NCBI RefSeq assembly: GCF_009301415.1
Contig: NZ_CP045072.1
Location: 1-64,000, forward strand
Origin: Paracoccus kondratievae
GTDB taxonomy: Bacteria; Pseudomonadota; Alphaproteobacteria; Rhodobacterales; Rhodobacteraceae
Direction: 5' to 3'
DNA length: 64,000 nt
Below the pieces are notes generated by a model, which was given only the letters and a program-made list of their open reading frames with translations, did not search any database and was not told where the DNA came from. How positions within the stretch are numbered: position 1 is the first letter of the stretch; each line of letters opens with the position of its first letter. Shown piece after piece: positions 8,777-17,814 of the stretch. A program made the position numbers and the translations under genes.

Positions 8777-9703
8777 ATGCAACCGATTAACGAGGGCGGG
8801 CTATTGATCAGGGAATGGTGGCAGTTCCTTCTGGCGATCTTTGAGCGGATGGACAAAATCCACCTCAGCCTGATCGCGGCCGGCGTTGCCTTCTACGCCA
8901 TGTTCGCAGTCTTTCCGGGTCTCGCTGCGCTGTTTGCGATCTGGGGCCTGTGGTACGACCCCCAGGTGATCGAGGAATATGTCCACGCCACCGACGGTTT
9001 CATCCCGCCCAGCGCCGCCGATATCATCTATGGCCAGATCAAAGCGCTGGCGTCGGCCGGGCGCACGCAACTGGGCTGGGCGACGGCGATTTCCTTTCTG
9101 ATCGCCACCGTTTCGGCCCGCGCGGGCGTTGACGGGCTGATCCGGGGGCTGAATGCCGCCTATGGTGTGCGCTCACATTCGACGGTCATGGGTTTTGTCC
9201 TTGCCTATGTGCTGACGCTGGTCATCGTCGCGGTCTGCGCCCTTGGCCTTGCGATGATCGTCATTTTGCCCATCGCCTTTACCCTGCTGCCCGGAGTGCT
9301 TTTGCCCACTGGCTGGCTGACCGGTGCACTGCCGTGGATGGCGATCTTTCTGATCGTGCTGCTGGTGATCGGCATCCTTTACCGCTACGGCCCTAACGTG
9401 AAGGCGCCGCGCACCCCGATCTTTACCTGGGGTTCGGTTTTTGCGGCTCTGGCCTGGGCCGCGGCGTCCTATGGATTTTCGGCCTATCTTGCCAGCTTCA
9501 ACAGCTACAACCGCATCTATGGCTCGATCGGTGCGGTGATCGCACTGCTGATGTGGTTCTATCTGGGCGGGTTCACCGTCATGCTGGGGGCGGTTATCAA
9601 TGTCGAGCTGGCCCGCCGCCGCCGAGTCGTGGCCGCACGAAAACTGCGCCAGGCAGCACGCGAAGCCAGCATTCCAGTCAGCAAGAAAGACCAGGGGGCC
9701 TAA
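8777..9703 (+). CDS. YihY/virulence factor BrkB-family membrane protein
   Basis: Inner-membrane protein of 308 residues, long annotated as ribonuclease BN by mistake; its function is unknown. Typical family features are D-K-I-H-L-S-L-I-A-A-G-V-A-F-Y-A-M near the N-terminus, R-x-G-V-D-G-L-I-R-G-L-N-A-A-Y, about six membrane segments and the late Y-G-S-I-G-A-V-I-A-L-L-M-W-F-Y-L-G signature. The tail is basic and cytoplasmic. The start at 8777 was chosen as the first ATG after dnaQ; upstream open frame is dnaQ shadow. It ends 4 bp inside the convergent kinase gene. Confidence 0.85.
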   Translation: MQPINEGGLLIREWWQFLLAIFERMDKIHLSLIAAGVAFYAMFAVFPGLAALFAIWGLWYDPQVIEEYVHATDGFIPPSAADIIYGQIKALASAGRTQLGWATAISFLIATVSARAGVDGLIRGLNAAYGVRSHSTVMGFVLAYVLTLVIVAVCALGLAMIVILPIAFTLLPGVLLPTGWLTGALPWMAIFLIVLLVIGILYRYGPNVKAPRTPIFTWGSVFAALAWAAASYGFSAYLASFNSYNRIYGSIGAVIALLMWFYLGGFTVMLGAVINVELARRRRVVAARKLRQAAREASIPVSKKDQGA

Positions 9704-11481
9704 TGTCGCGCACCCGGTCGTGCGGCCGAGGTCAGCACCACCGGCGGCGTCTCGACCGGTTCACGCTTGTGCATATGCTCGACCCGGAAACGCAGGGTAA
9801 GAAGGAAACGGCCATCACCGGTCTCTTGCCGCGCCTCGCCCTCAAGCTGGGTCGAAAAGGCCTCGATCAGCTGGCTGCCAAGCCCCGTTCCTTCGGCAAG
9901 GCTGGTGGTCCCCAGCGAGTTCTCGACCTCCAGAACCGCATGTTGCGGCCCGTCTGCGCGCAGCGAGACCCGCACCCAAGGCTCACCCTCCGGGTCTGAC
10001 GCGCCGGAATATTTCAGCGCATTGGTAAATGCCTCGGTCGCAAGCAGGCTCAGCGGGACCGCCTGATCCGGCATCAGCTCAAGCGGCTCAAGCCGGGTGT
10101 CGATACGCAGCCCCGCCCCCGGACCCAGCGTCGCATTGGCCATCTGGTTGATGATGTCCTTGATCAGCCGGTCGGCATGGACCGAGTCCAGATGCTCGGC
10201 CTGATAGAGGTTGCGATAGATTGTGGCCAAAGACGCAACCCGGTCCTGAACCGACCGCAGCACCCGGCGCGCGTCGTCGTGGTCGATTACCCGGATCTGC
10301 ATGTTGATGATCGAAGCGATCAGTTGCAGGTTGTTCTTGACCCGGTGATGGACCTCTTTCAGCAAGACGGTCTTTTCGTTGACTGCCGCCTCCATCGCCT
10401 CTTCGTCACGGATCAGGATGCGGGCCATATTGTGGAAAGTCTGGCTCATATCCTCGATTTCGGCCGGGGCGTCGATCAGAACCGGGGGTGGGGCCGAGCG
10501 GTCGCCGATGGCAAAGCGGCGCATCTGGCCACGCAATTCGCGGATATGACGCAACACCAGCCGGTAGACGGCGAAATAGGCAACGGCAAGCGAAGCCGCC
10601 CACAGGATCAGCGGCAGGATCAGCGCCGTGCGCCGGGTGATGTCGATGCCGGTGATGCCGGATTCGGCGCGGTTCCACGAACCCAGCGCATAGACCAGCC
10701 CCGGCACCACCGGCACGACGCTATAAACCCGCCGTTCGCCAGAGTTCGAGATGTCGCGGAAGGTGGTCTCGCTGCGCGACAAAAGCGAGGGCAGGGATTT
10801 GCCGCGCGGCAGAACCTCGGTGATGTCACCGTCACCCTCGCGGTCCGAAGAGATCACCTCGCCCTGGTTGTTAAAGGTCAGGATGCGCGCGCCATCCGTC
10901 TCAAGCCCCGACACATGGGCCGAGCGCAGCAGATCATGCGACATCGAAACGGTGACAAAGCCCAAAAGCTCTACCCCGCTGTAAAGCGGCTGGATAACCA
11001 CCACCACCGACCTTCCGGTGACCGGACCGTGCTCGCTGGTGGTGACCAGCGTGCCGGGGCTTTCGATGAATTGCTGAAAGGCCGGCGTGCCACTGAGATC
11101 ATGCACCCCCCGCACCGAGGAACATTCCGTCACCCCGTCCAGCCGGGTGAAGCCGGCATAGACAAAGTTCACCGTGCGCTGCACCAGCCCGCGCATGATA
11201 TCCGAACAGGCTTGCGGACGGTCCATCGTCTCAAGCACCGCCGGACCCAGCGCATCTGCGGTGCCGAGCGCGCTTTGCAGCAACGCCCGCTCACCCGCAG
11301 CCGAAGTGGCGGTGCGACCCAAAAGCGCGATCTCGGCCGAACGTTCATATTCACGCGACAGATGCAGCGTCTGAATGACCGAGATCAGGCCGATGGGCAA
11401 AATCGCCACCGACAGGAGGCCGCCCAGCCGAAAACCAAGGCCCTTGCTGAATTCCAGCCTGTCCAGAAAGCGCCGCAGCAC
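9700..11481 (-). CDS. HisKA_2-type sensor histidine kinase, probable general stress response kinase (PhyK-like)
   Basis: Membrane sensor of 593 residues. One hydrophobic segment near residues 20-40 and a second near 290 frame an extracytoplasmic sensing region of about 250 residues. A HAMP-like linker precedes the phosphoacceptor helix with E-V-H-H-R-V-K-N-N-L-Q-L, the HRxN signature of the HisKA_2 family, then an ATP-binding domain ending G-T-G-L-G-S-Q-L-I-E-A-F. It lies 9 bp downstream of ecfG in the nepR-ecfG array, and such kinases control PhyR phosphorylation. The stimulus is unknown. Confidence 0.87.
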   Translation of the reverse strand: MLRRFLDRLEFSKGLGFRLGGLLSVAILPIGLISVIQTLHLSREYERSAEIALLGRTATSAAGERALLQSALGTADALGPAVLETMDRPQACSDIMRGLVQRTVNFVYAGFTRLDGVTECSSVRGVHDLSGTPAFQQFIESPGTLVTTSEHGPVTGRSVVVVIQPLYSGVELLGFVTVSMSHDLLRSAHVSGLETDGARILTFNNQGEVISSDREGDGDITEVLPRGKSLPSLLSRSETTFRDISNSGERRVYSVVPVVPGLVYALGSWNRAESGITGIDITRRTALILPLILWAASLAVAYFAVYRLVLRHIRELRGQMRRFAIGDRSAPPPVLIDAPAEIEDMSQTFHNMARILIRDEEAMEAAVNEKTVLLKEVHHRVKNNLQLIASIINMQIRVIDHDDARRVLRSVQDRVASLATIYRNLYQAEHLDSVHADRLIKDIINQMANATLGPGAGLRIDTRLEPLELMPDQAVPLSLLATEAFTNALKYSGASDPEGEPWVRVSLRADGPQHAVLEVENSLGTTSLAEGTGLGSQLIEAFSTQLEGEARQETGDGRFLLTLRFRVEHMHKREPVETPPVVLTSAARPGARH

Positions 11482-11490
11482 GATCGAAAC

Positions 11491-12084
11491 TCAGCGCAGA
11501 ATCGGGGTATTCAGTGCCATGACAGCCAGAGTGGTACGATCCGTCATCTCGATTTCTTCGCCCTCTTCCAGATGCAGAAGCTCGGCCAGGCGACGGCGGC
11601 CCCGGTTGGCGCGCGACTTGACCGTGCCCACGGCAACACCGGTCATGGCCGCCGCTTCCTCATAGGAAAAGCCCGAAGCGCCCACCAGAATCAAGGCCTC
11701 GCGCTGCTCGTCGGGCAGCTGTTCAAAGGCCACGCGGAAATCATTGAGCGCAAGACGGCCGTCATGGTCGGGGCGGGTGGCCTGCCGGGCGGCATGGATG
11801 CCGTCGGTGTCGTTCACCTCGCGCCGCGTCTTGCGCCGGGCAGAATAGAAGGTGTTTCGCAAAATGGTGAAAAGCCAGGCGCGCAGATTGGTTCCGGGCT
11901 GGAATTTTTCGATATTTGCCCAGGCCTTAACGATGGTGTCCTGCACCAGATCGTCAGCCGAGGACCCGTCACGCGTCAGCGACAGGGCAAAGGCGCGCAG
12001 CGCAGGCAGGTGCTCGACCAACTCGTCCCGAGGATCTGCATGGCCTTCGGGACGGGCGGGGCGCGCCGATTTCTGATCGGTCAT
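11491..12084 (-). CDS. ecfG: ECF sigma factor EcfG, general stress response
   Basis: Sigma factor that directs RNA polymerase to GGAAC / CGTT promoters. The protein has sigma region 2 with D-D-L-V-Q-D-T-I-V-K-A-W-A-N and region 4 with L-P-x-E-Q-R-E-A-L-I-L-V-G-A-x-G-F-S-Y-E-E-A-A and G-T-V-K-S-R-x-N-R-G-R. An AGGAG sits 8 bases before the ATG at 12084, which decides that start; an in-frame GTG at 12093 overlapping the nepR stop is the alternative (three residues longer). It is held inactive by NepR until PhyR~P removes the anti-sigma factor. Confidence 0.92.
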   Translation of the reverse strand: MTDQKSARPARPEGHADPRDELVEHLPALRAFALSLTRDGSSADDLVQDTIVKAWANIEKFQPGTNLRAWLFTILRNTFYSARRKTRREVNDTDGIHAARQATRPDHDGRLALNDFRVAFEQLPDEQREALILVGASGFSYEEAAAMTGVAVGTVKSRANRGRRRLAELLHLEEGEEIEMTDRTTLAVMALNTPILR

Positions 12085-12089
12085 CCAGT

Positions 12090-12236
12090 TCACTCCTGCT
12101 CGCGCAGTTTTTCCAGCAGTTGCAGGAATTTGTCAGGAACTTGCTGGGATACATCCTGTTCGTAAACGCGGCGCAGATTTTCGTCGATCTGCTTCTGGAT
12201 GGCTGCTCGCCTGCGTTCCTCACGCCTGGTATTCAT
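12090..12236 (-). CDS. nepR: Anti-sigma factor NepR (48 residues)
   Basis: Small helical anti-sigma factor that binds EcfG and is released by phosphorylated PhyR. Translation of the minus strand from the ATG at 12236 gives 48 residues. Residues 17-46 follow the NepR core: I-D-E-N-L-R-R-V-Y-E, then V-P-D-K-F-L-Q-L-L-E-K-L-R. The position between phyR and ecfG is the standard one. Its stop overlaps the alternative GTG of ecfG (GTGA). The N-terminus is arginine- and glutamate-rich. An EcfG-type promoter sits 40 bp upstream, so the module is probably autoregulated. Confidence 0.93.
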   Translation of the reverse strand: MNTRREERRRAAIQKQIDENLRRVYEQDVSQQVPDKFLQLLEKLREQE

Positions 12237-12275
12237 TTTTTAGTTATTCCCGGTAATCTTGTGCGCACGTTGCCT

Positions 12276-12301
12276 AACCGTTACCTATCCAATCAGGTTC
12301 C
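12276..12301 (-). promoter_or_regulatory. EcfG-type promoter before nepR-ecfG
   Basis: On the minus strand GGAAC (12301-12297), a 17-base spacer and GGTT (12279-12276) match the EcfG promoter consensus with one deviation in the -10 element. The -10 ends 40 bp before the nepR start. Autoregulation of nepR-ecfG by EcfG is usual in this group. Confidence 0.75.
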
Positions 12302-12334
12302 ATCACACGACGCATTTTTTTTGAGGTATCCCAA

Positions 12335-13141
12335 ATGACCGCAGCGGATCTTGCCCAGTCCATCAGCCGGGAACTTCCCTACCTGCGGCGCTATGCGCGT
12401 GCACTGACCGGCAGTCAGACCGCCGGCGACAATTACGCCGCCGCGACGCTAGAAGCAATCCTGTCCGATCGCAGCCTGATGGATGGCGAGGATGACACCC
12501 GCATCGGGTTGTTCCGCACCTTCCACGCGATCTGGCAAAGCTCGGGCCAGCCCGTCGATATCGAGGCCCAGTCCCCTCGCGAAGCCCGCGCCCAGGCCCA
12601 TCTGCGCAGCCTCACCCCGAATTCGCGTGAGGCGCTGCTTTTGCGTACGATCGAGGAACTGCGCTACGACCAGATCGCCCGCGTCATGCAATGCACCCAA
12701 CCCGAAGCCGAAGAGCTGGTGCAGATCGCACTGAACGAAATGAGCCGCTCGATTGCTGGCAAGGTCATGGTGATCGAGGATGAAACCATCATCGCCATGG
12801 ACCTGAAGGGCATTGTTCAGTCGATGGGCCATGATGTGACCGGCATTGCCCGCACCCATAGCGCCGCCGTCGATCTGGCCAAGCAAAAGCGCCCCGACCT
12901 GATCCTTGCCGATATCCAGCTGGCAGACGGTTCATCGGGGATTGATGCGGTGAACGAACTGCTGCGCGACCTTGGCGACATCCCGGTGATCTTCATCACC
13001 GCCTTCCCCGAGCGGCTGCTGACCGGCGACCGGCCCGAGCCGGCCTTCCTGATCTCAAAGCCCTATTCCGAAGAGCAGGTGCGTTCGGCAGTCAGCCAAG
13101 CCATGTTCTTTGCCACGACCGAAGGGCTGAGCGCCGCCTGA
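12335..13141 (+). CDS. phyR: General stress response regulator PhyR
   Basis: Partner-switching regulator. The N-terminal half (about residues 1-135) mimics sigma regions 2 and 4 and sequesters NepR. The C-terminal receiver domain starts at V-M-V-I-E-D-E (about 144-150), with the phosphoacceptor Asp at about residue 193 in L-A-D-I-Q-L and the conserved Lys in S-K-P-Y. It is divergent from nepR-ecfG across a 98-bp gap. A GAGG ribosome site precedes the ATG. Full length (268 residues) for the family. Confidence 0.95.
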   Translation: MTAADLAQSISRELPYLRRYARALTGSQTAGDNYAAATLEAILSDRSLMDGEDDTRIGLFRTFHAIWQSSGQPVDIEAQSPREARAQAHLRSLTPNSREALLLRTIEELRYDQIARVMQCTQPEAEELVQIALNEMSRSIAGKVMVIEDETIIAMDLKGIVQSMGHDVTGIARTHSAAVDLAKQKRPDLILADIQLADGSSGIDAVNELLRDLGDIPVIFITAFPERLLTGDRPEPAFLISKPYSEEQVRSAVSQAMFFATTEGLSAA

Positions 13142-13156
13142 CGACCCCTGACGGGC

Positions 13157-13172
13157 GGCCCCGTACGGGGCC
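13157..13172. terminator. GC-rich palindrome between convergent phyR and oxidoreductase
   Basis: GGCCCCGT followed directly by ACGGGGCC forms a perfect 8-bp inverted repeat in the 40-bp gap between two convergent genes. There is no T-tract, so an intrinsic terminator role is only plausible. Confidence 0.4.
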
Positions 13173-13181
13173 TGCCCCCGG

Positions 13182-14150
13182 TCACGAGGCGCAAAGCGCC
13201 GTCTTGGCCTCGGTATATTCCCGTGTCAGCCGGTCGATCAGGCTGGCCGCCGGAACGATCTCGCGCACCGCACCGATGCCCTGACCCGAGCCCCAGATCT
13301 GGCTCCACGCCTTGGGACGCGACGAGGCGTCCGAGAAATTCATATCCGAGACATCGCCGCGCTCAAGCCTGTCAGGATCAAGCCCCGCCGCACGGATAGA
13401 CGGCGCAAGATAGTTCCCCGACACGCCGGTAAAGAGCGATGAGGTAACGATATCCTCGGCGCCGCTTTCAACGATCATGCGTTTGTATTCGGGCTGGGCG
13501 TTCGCCTCTTCGGTCGCGATGAAGGGGCTGCCGACATAGGCCAGATCCGCACCCATGGCTTGCACCGCCAATACCGCCCGCCCGGTGGCGATGGCGCCTG
13601 ACAGCAACAGCGGCCCGTCGAACCATGTGCGGATCTCTTGCACCAGCGCAAAGGGGGATTGCGGCCCGGCATGACCGCCAGCCCCGGCCGCGACAGCGAT
13701 CAGCCCGTCTGCACCCTTTTCGATCGCCTTGCGGGCGAAGGTATTGTTGATCACGTCATGCAGCGCGATGCCGCCACAGTCGTGGGCGGCCGCGTTGACC
13801 TCGGGCCGGGCACCAAGGCTGGTGATCCAGATCGGCACCTTGTGCCTGTGACAGATCTCGATATCCCGCTCCAGCCGCGCGTTCGAGCGATGGACGATCT
13901 GGTTCACCGCGAAAGGTGCAGCGGGATTGTCGGGGTTGGCCTGATTGTGGCGGTCCAGCTCTTCCTGGATGCGGGTCAGCCAGACATCCAGCAGCGGCGG
14001 CTCACCATCCTTTTCACGCGCGTTCAGGGCGGGGAAACTGCCGACGATCCCGGCCTTGCATTGCGCAATGACCAGATCGGGCCCCGAGACGATGAACATG
14101 GGCGAGGCAACGACGGGAAGACGCAGGCGCGACAGGATCGGGGGCAGCAT
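13182..14150 (-). CDS. NAD(P)H-dependent flavin oxidoreductase, nitronate monooxygenase family
   Basis: FMN-dependent TIM-barrel enzyme of 322 residues. The start P-V-V-A-S-P-M-F-I-V-S binds the flavin, and the family's A-G-A-G-G-H-A-G-P motif lies at mid-protein with the catalytic-site His. G-A-D-L-A-Y-V-G-S-P-F closes the phosphate site. Relatives oxidise nitronates or act as 2-nitropropane dioxygenase-like reductases, and many have unknown substrates. It follows the aldo/keto reductase on the same strand with an 83-bp gap holding a hairpin, so the two may be separately transcribed. Confidence 0.85.
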   Translation of the reverse strand: MLPPILSRLRLPVVASPMFIVSGPDLVIAQCKAGIVGSFPALNAREKDGEPPLLDVWLTRIQEELDRHNQANPDNPAAPFAVNQIVHRSNARLERDIEICHRHKVPIWITSLGARPEVNAAAHDCGGIALHDVINNTFARKAIEKGADGLIAVAAGAGGHAGPQSPFALVQEIRTWFDGPLLLSGAIATGRAVLAVQAMGADLAYVGSPFIATEEANAQPEYKRMIVESGAEDIVTSSLFTGVSGNYLAPSIRAAGLDPDRLERGDVSDMNFSDASSRPKAWSQIWGSGQGIGAVREIVPAASLIDRLTREYTEAKTALCAS

Positions 14151-14172
14151 GGGGTTCCTCGTGTCTTGGTGA

Positions 14173-14191
14173 CGCGGGCAGATTGCCCGCG
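14173..14191. terminator. Hairpin after the aldo/keto reductase
   Basis: CGCGGGCA, a 3-base loop GAT and TGCCCGCG form a perfect 8-bp stem just downstream of the reductase stop. No U-tract follows, so termination there is possible but unproven. Confidence 0.4.
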
Positions 14192-14233
14192 CCCGGTCGA
14201 TCTGCCAACCGTGCCGTGGCGTCGCGCGGTGGC

Positions 14234-15289
14234 TCAGTAGGGCAGCGGATGGCTGCGATGCAGCCTGTCGATCCGTGCCAGCGCATCGTCCGACAGCCGC
14301 AGATCCAGCCCGGCCAGCAGGTGATCCAGCTGCCCCAGATCGGTCGCGCCAAGGATGGGGATGCAGTGAAATGGCCGCTGCCGGGTAAAGGCGATGGCCA
14401 TATGGATCGGATCCAGCCCCAGCTCGGCCGCGAGCCCGTGCCAGGCGGCGACCGCCTGATCGGCGCGGACAGTGCGCCGCCCGCCCAGATCACCCGGCCC
14501 GCCGGTGGCGCGGTCTGTGGCAACACGGCTGCCAACGGGCTCGTCTCCGTTCAGGTATTTCCCGGTCAGAAGTCCGGCCGCCAGCGGCGAATAAGCCAGC
14601 AGCGTCACCTTTTCATTCACCGCAAGTTCGGCCAGATCAGTGTCAAAGGCGCGATAAAGCAGCGAATATTCGTTCTGGATGCTTACCATGCGGGGTCCGC
14701 CCAGACGCTCGGCCACATCAAGCCAGCGCGCTGTTCCCCAGGCGGATTCGTTGGACAGGCCGATGGCGCGAACCTTGCCGGCGCGCACAACCTCGTCCAG
14801 CGCGGTCAGCACGTCCTCCATATGCGCCAGCGTTTCGGCACGGTCCTGTTTCGAGGGGTCATAGCGCCAGTTCTGACGGAACGCATAGCTGCCCCGCACC
14901 GGCCAGTGCAGCTGGTAAAGGTCGATGTAATCGGTCTTCAGCCGCTTCAGCGAGGCGTCGACGGTCTGACGCAGGATCGCGCCGTTGAACCCTTCGGCCC
15001 GCACCTTGTCACCCGGTCCGGCAGCCTTGGTCGCAATCTGTACCCGGTCGCGGCCCCCGCGTGAGGCAAGCCAGTTGCCGACGATTTCCTCGGTCTGGCC
15101 CACGGTCTCGCGGCGGACCGGGTTCACCGGATACAGCTCGGCAGTATCAAAGAAGGTGATGCCTGCGGCCAGCGCCCGGTCCATCTGGGTGTGGCCATCG
15201 GCCCCTGCCGTCTGATTGCCAAAGGTCATCGTGCCAAGGCACACCTCGCTGACCCGGATATCGCTGCCGCCAAGCGTCGTGCTGTCCAT
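14234..15289 (-). CDS. Aldo/keto reductase (Tas-like)
   Basis: NADPH-dependent carbonyl reductase, TIM barrel of 351 residues. The catalytic residues can be placed: Asp and Tyr in F-F-D-T-A-E-L-Y, Lys in I-A-T-K-A, His in L-Y-Q-L-H-W-P. The insertion after Y-P-V-N-P-V-R-R-E-T-V-G-Q-T-E and the overall length resemble E. coli Tas and plant potassium-channel beta-like reductases. The physiological substrate is unknown. It starts 19 bp from the 3' end of the tRNA-Sec gene. Confidence 0.88.
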   Translation of the reverse strand: MDSTTLGGSDIRVSEVCLGTMTFGNQTAGADGHTQMDRALAAGITFFDTAELYPVNPVRRETVGQTEEIVGNWLASRGGRDRVQIATKAAGPGDKVRAEGFNGAILRQTVDASLKRLKTDYIDLYQLHWPVRGSYAFRQNWRYDPSKQDRAETLAHMEDVLTALDEVVRAGKVRAIGLSNESAWGTARWLDVAERLGGPRMVSIQNEYSLLYRAFDTDLAELAVNEKVTLLAYSPLAAGLLTGKYLNGDEPVGSRVATDRATGGPGDLGGRRTVRADQAVAAWHGLAAELGLDPIHMAIAFTRQRPFHCIPILGATDLGQLDHLLAGLDLRLSDDALARIDRLHRSHPLPY

Positions 15290-15308
15290 TCTGTCCCCTC
15301 ATCGCAAT

Positions 15309-15404
15309 TGGCGGAAGAGAGTGGGAGTCGAACCCACCCGGGACAGGCTCACTGCCCCAACCGGATTTGAAATCCGGCCGCCCCACCGGGGACGATTCTC
15401 TTCC
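15309..15404 (-). tRNA. selC: tRNA-Sec (anticodon UCA)
   Basis: The minus strand folds into the unusual selenocysteine tRNA: an 8-bp acceptor stem (GGAAGAGA with TCTCTTCC), discriminator G and encoded CCA. The anticodon TCA (15370-15368) is flanked by the stem G-C-C-G-G-A / T-C-C-G-G-x. A long extra arm and a T-arm containing GGTTCGACTCC follow. At 96 nt it matches the E. coli selC length of about 95. It reads the in-frame UGA of the formate dehydrogenase alpha gene upstream. Confidence 0.97.
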
Positions 15405-15863
15405 ATTGCCATTGTTTTCAATGGCATAGCGCCTGCCCCCCCGCCAGAGAAAGCTTACCGGTCCCGCAACGTTCGGTGTGTTCATGTCACGGTCCCGTTC
15501 CGTTCCCGGCGCGATTGAGCCTCTTTAACACGGGCGTTCCAGCGAACGGAACCAGCATAATGCGGCGCAGGCAACAGGGGCAGCGATCCCCCGGTGACTG
15601 ACGCAAAAGCAGCAGGGGTGACCCGACATGCATCCCACGCTTAAGGGGTCCTGCCTGCCAGATCATTCCCTGACGCCGATCTACCAAAGGGGATGAGGGG
15701 TAGTCCCCATCAACACCTGCTGAAAGTCACCAGCACATCCTGACCGGAAGCCGGCCTTCTCGGCCGGCCCGTGCATTGTCTGGGTCACGGCAAGATAGAA
15801 ACTCAGACGCAAACGCATCGAGGGAACGCTTAAGCGCCAGCCTTTCTGGTCATTCGCCTGCGC
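15405..15863. other. 459-bp non-coding gap between selB and selC with several hairpins
   Basis: No convincing gene on either strand. It holds a perfect hairpin GCCATTG-TTTT-CAATGGC (15408-15425) three bases before the 5' end of the tRNA-Sec. A second hairpin GCCGGCC-TTCTC-GGCCGGC lies at 15750-15768, and a GATG-a-GGGG / CCCC-ATC stem near 15692-15712. It may carry the selC promoter, the end of the selB transcript or an unrecognised small RNA. Known motifs of RNase P RNA, tmRNA, 6S RNA and SRP RNA were looked for by eye and not found. Confidence 0.4.
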
Positions 15864-17795
15864 TCAGGGCTGGCCGCCTTGACCATCGGGGGTGAACAGG
15901 TCGATCCGGTGCGGATTGATGCGACGCAGATCGCCACGACGCAGGGTCAGCCCCAGCTTGTCAAAGAAATCAAGGATCTGGATCGCCACTTTGCGCCCGT
16001 TCTGCACCCGGTCGCGAAAGGCAGGCGCGGTGAACCAGCCGTCTGACGATCGCGCCCCCAGATCTCGGATGATGCCCACCATCTCGACCGTGGTGGCGCG
16101 GGCAAAGAAATGGTCATGCGCAATCTGGTCAAGGCGGCCCTGACGGGCGGCCATGCGCAGGATGCGGCGGACCTCGGTTTCCCCGGCACCGAATTCATGG
16201 GCAAAATCACGCACGCGGGGTGGGCGAAAACGTTCCTCCCCGCTCAGCCGGGGCAGGATCAGCTCCAACAGCGCCTCATCCTCGGGCGAAAGCCGGGGCA
16301 GGTGGCCGGGCAGGCGGATAAAGGCACCGTCCAGCGCGATACGGCCCGCCTCGGCCTCAGCCCGCAGCAGGGCCGCAAAATCAGCCTTGGGCAGGCGCGG
16401 GGTCAACATCAGCCGAAGCTTTTCACGGCCCACACCCTGAAGATCGGCGTTTTCGGCGTGAAAGGCAGCAAGCTCTGCCTGCATCGCCTCGCGCAGCGCA
16501 TCAAGCCGGGCAGGGGCCAGAGCCTGCCTGCTGCCCGGAATGGTGGCGACACCCGAGGCCGTGACGGCGCGATCAAGCTCGGGCAAAGCAAGCGCACGGT
16601 CGCGGGCAAAGCCGTTAAGGTCGATCACCGTCAGATCAGCCAGAGCCGTCAGCGCCCGCGCCGGGTCAGGCATGGCCATGGCGCGCAAGGCTGCCAGACG
16701 CTCAGGCCGGGCCCGGTGTCGGGCGGGCGCGCGCAGGTCGATCAACCGTCCCCCGCCGATGGTGCGCCGGGCCGAAACATCACGCAGGATGAACCGCTCA
16801 CCCGCCGTAGCGGCAAGCGGACGGTCAAGAACAAGCTGCGCCAGCCTCTCAGCACCGGGCGCAATCGGCCCCTCCAGCGGCACGACGCGGACCCCGGTCT
16901 CGGCCGCGCCCAGATGCAGGCGAGCGGGAAACCATGTGGTCAGTGCTTTTGGTTCGGTCCCAAGCACCCGCAGGGCCACGTCGATGCGCTGGCTTGGCGC
17001 ATGCAGCACCGGGTCCAGCGCGACATCGCCGCGGTGGATTGCATCGCGTGCCACGCCCTCTCCGGCAAGGTTCAGGGCACAGCGCTGACCGGCAAGCCCC
17101 TCACCAGCCTTGCGGTTCTGGGCGTGAATGCCGCGCACCCGCGCAGCAAGACCCGAGGGGCTGATCACGATCTGATCCCCCACCGCCACCCGGCCCGACA
17201 GAACGGTGCCGGTGACGACAGTACCGGTCCCGGCCAGCGTAAAGCTGCGGTCGATGGCCATACGAAACCGCGCCTCGGTCGCACGTATGGCAGTCTCGGT
17301 CTCGGCCTGCATCAGCGCGACACGCAAAGGGTCGATGCCCGCGCCTGTCAGGGCCGAAACCGCAAAGACCGGCGCACCGGCAAGGCCGGTCGGGGCCAGA
17401 AGCGCCGCAATCTCGGCCTCAAGCCGGGCGATGCGGTCTGGCAGAGCCAGATCGGCCTTGGTCAGCGCCACCATCCCGCGCGAGATGCCAAGCAGGTCAA
17501 GAATGGCCAGATGTTCGCGCGTTTGCGGCATGATGCCGTCATCGGCAGCCACGACCAGCAACGCCATGTCGATGCCGCCCGCGCCGGCAAGCATGGTGTG
17601 GACGAATTTCTCGTGCCCCGGCACATCGACAAAGCCAGTAACCGTCCCACCGCCCAGATCGGCGTAGGCAAAGCCAAGTTCGATGGTGATGCCGCGGGCC
17701 TTTTCCTCGGCCAGGCGGTCGGTCTCGACCCCTGTCAGGGCGCGGACCAGCGCGGTCTTACCATGGTCGATATGCCCCGCCGTGCCGACGATCAT
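15864..17795 (-). CDS. selB: Selenocysteine-specific elongation factor SelB
   Basis: GTPase that brings Sec-tRNA to UGA codons marked by a SECIS hairpin. The N-terminal GTPase has [11 protein letters not shown] (residues 4-14), D-V-P-G-H-E and T-K-A-D. Two beta-barrel domains follow. The C-terminal third is a string of winged helices that in the family binds the SECIS RNA. Length (643 residues) is normal. It starts 19 bp after fdhE in what looks like one transcript with the selenoprotein genes. Confidence 0.96.
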   Translation of the reverse strand: MIVGTAGHIDHGKTALVRALTGVETDRLAEEKARGITIELGFAYADLGGGTVTGFVDVPGHEKFVHTMLAGAGGIDMALLVVAADDGIMPQTREHLAILDLLGISRGMVALTKADLALPDRIARLEAEIAALLAPTGLAGAPVFAVSALTGAGIDPLRVALMQAETETAIRATEARFRMAIDRSFTLAGTGTVVTGTVLSGRVAVGDQIVISPSGLAARVRGIHAQNRKAGEGLAGQRCALNLAGEGVARDAIHRGDVALDPVLHAPSQRIDVALRVLGTEPKALTTWFPARLHLGAAETGVRVVPLEGPIAPGAERLAQLVLDRPLAATAGERFILRDVSARRTIGGGRLIDLRAPARHRARPERLAALRAMAMPDPARALTALADLTVIDLNGFARDRALALPELDRAVTASGVATIPGSRQALAPARLDALREAMQAELAAFHAENADLQGVGREKLRLMLTPRLPKADFAALLRAEAEAGRIALDGAFIRLPGHLPRLSPEDEALLELILPRLSGEERFRPPRVRDFAHEFGAGETEVRRILRMAARQGRLDQIAHDHFFARATTVEMVGIIRDLGARSSDGWFTAPAFRDRVQNGRKVAIQILDFFDKLGLTLRRGDLRRINPHRIDLFTPDGQGGQP

Positions 17796-17814
17796 CGTCC
17801 GCGCCGCACCGCCG

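Noticed and set aside
10177-12165. 662-codon open frame on the plus strand
   Set aside because: Antisense to the sensor kinase, ecfG and nepR; low-complexity His/Arg/Gln-rich translation without motifs.
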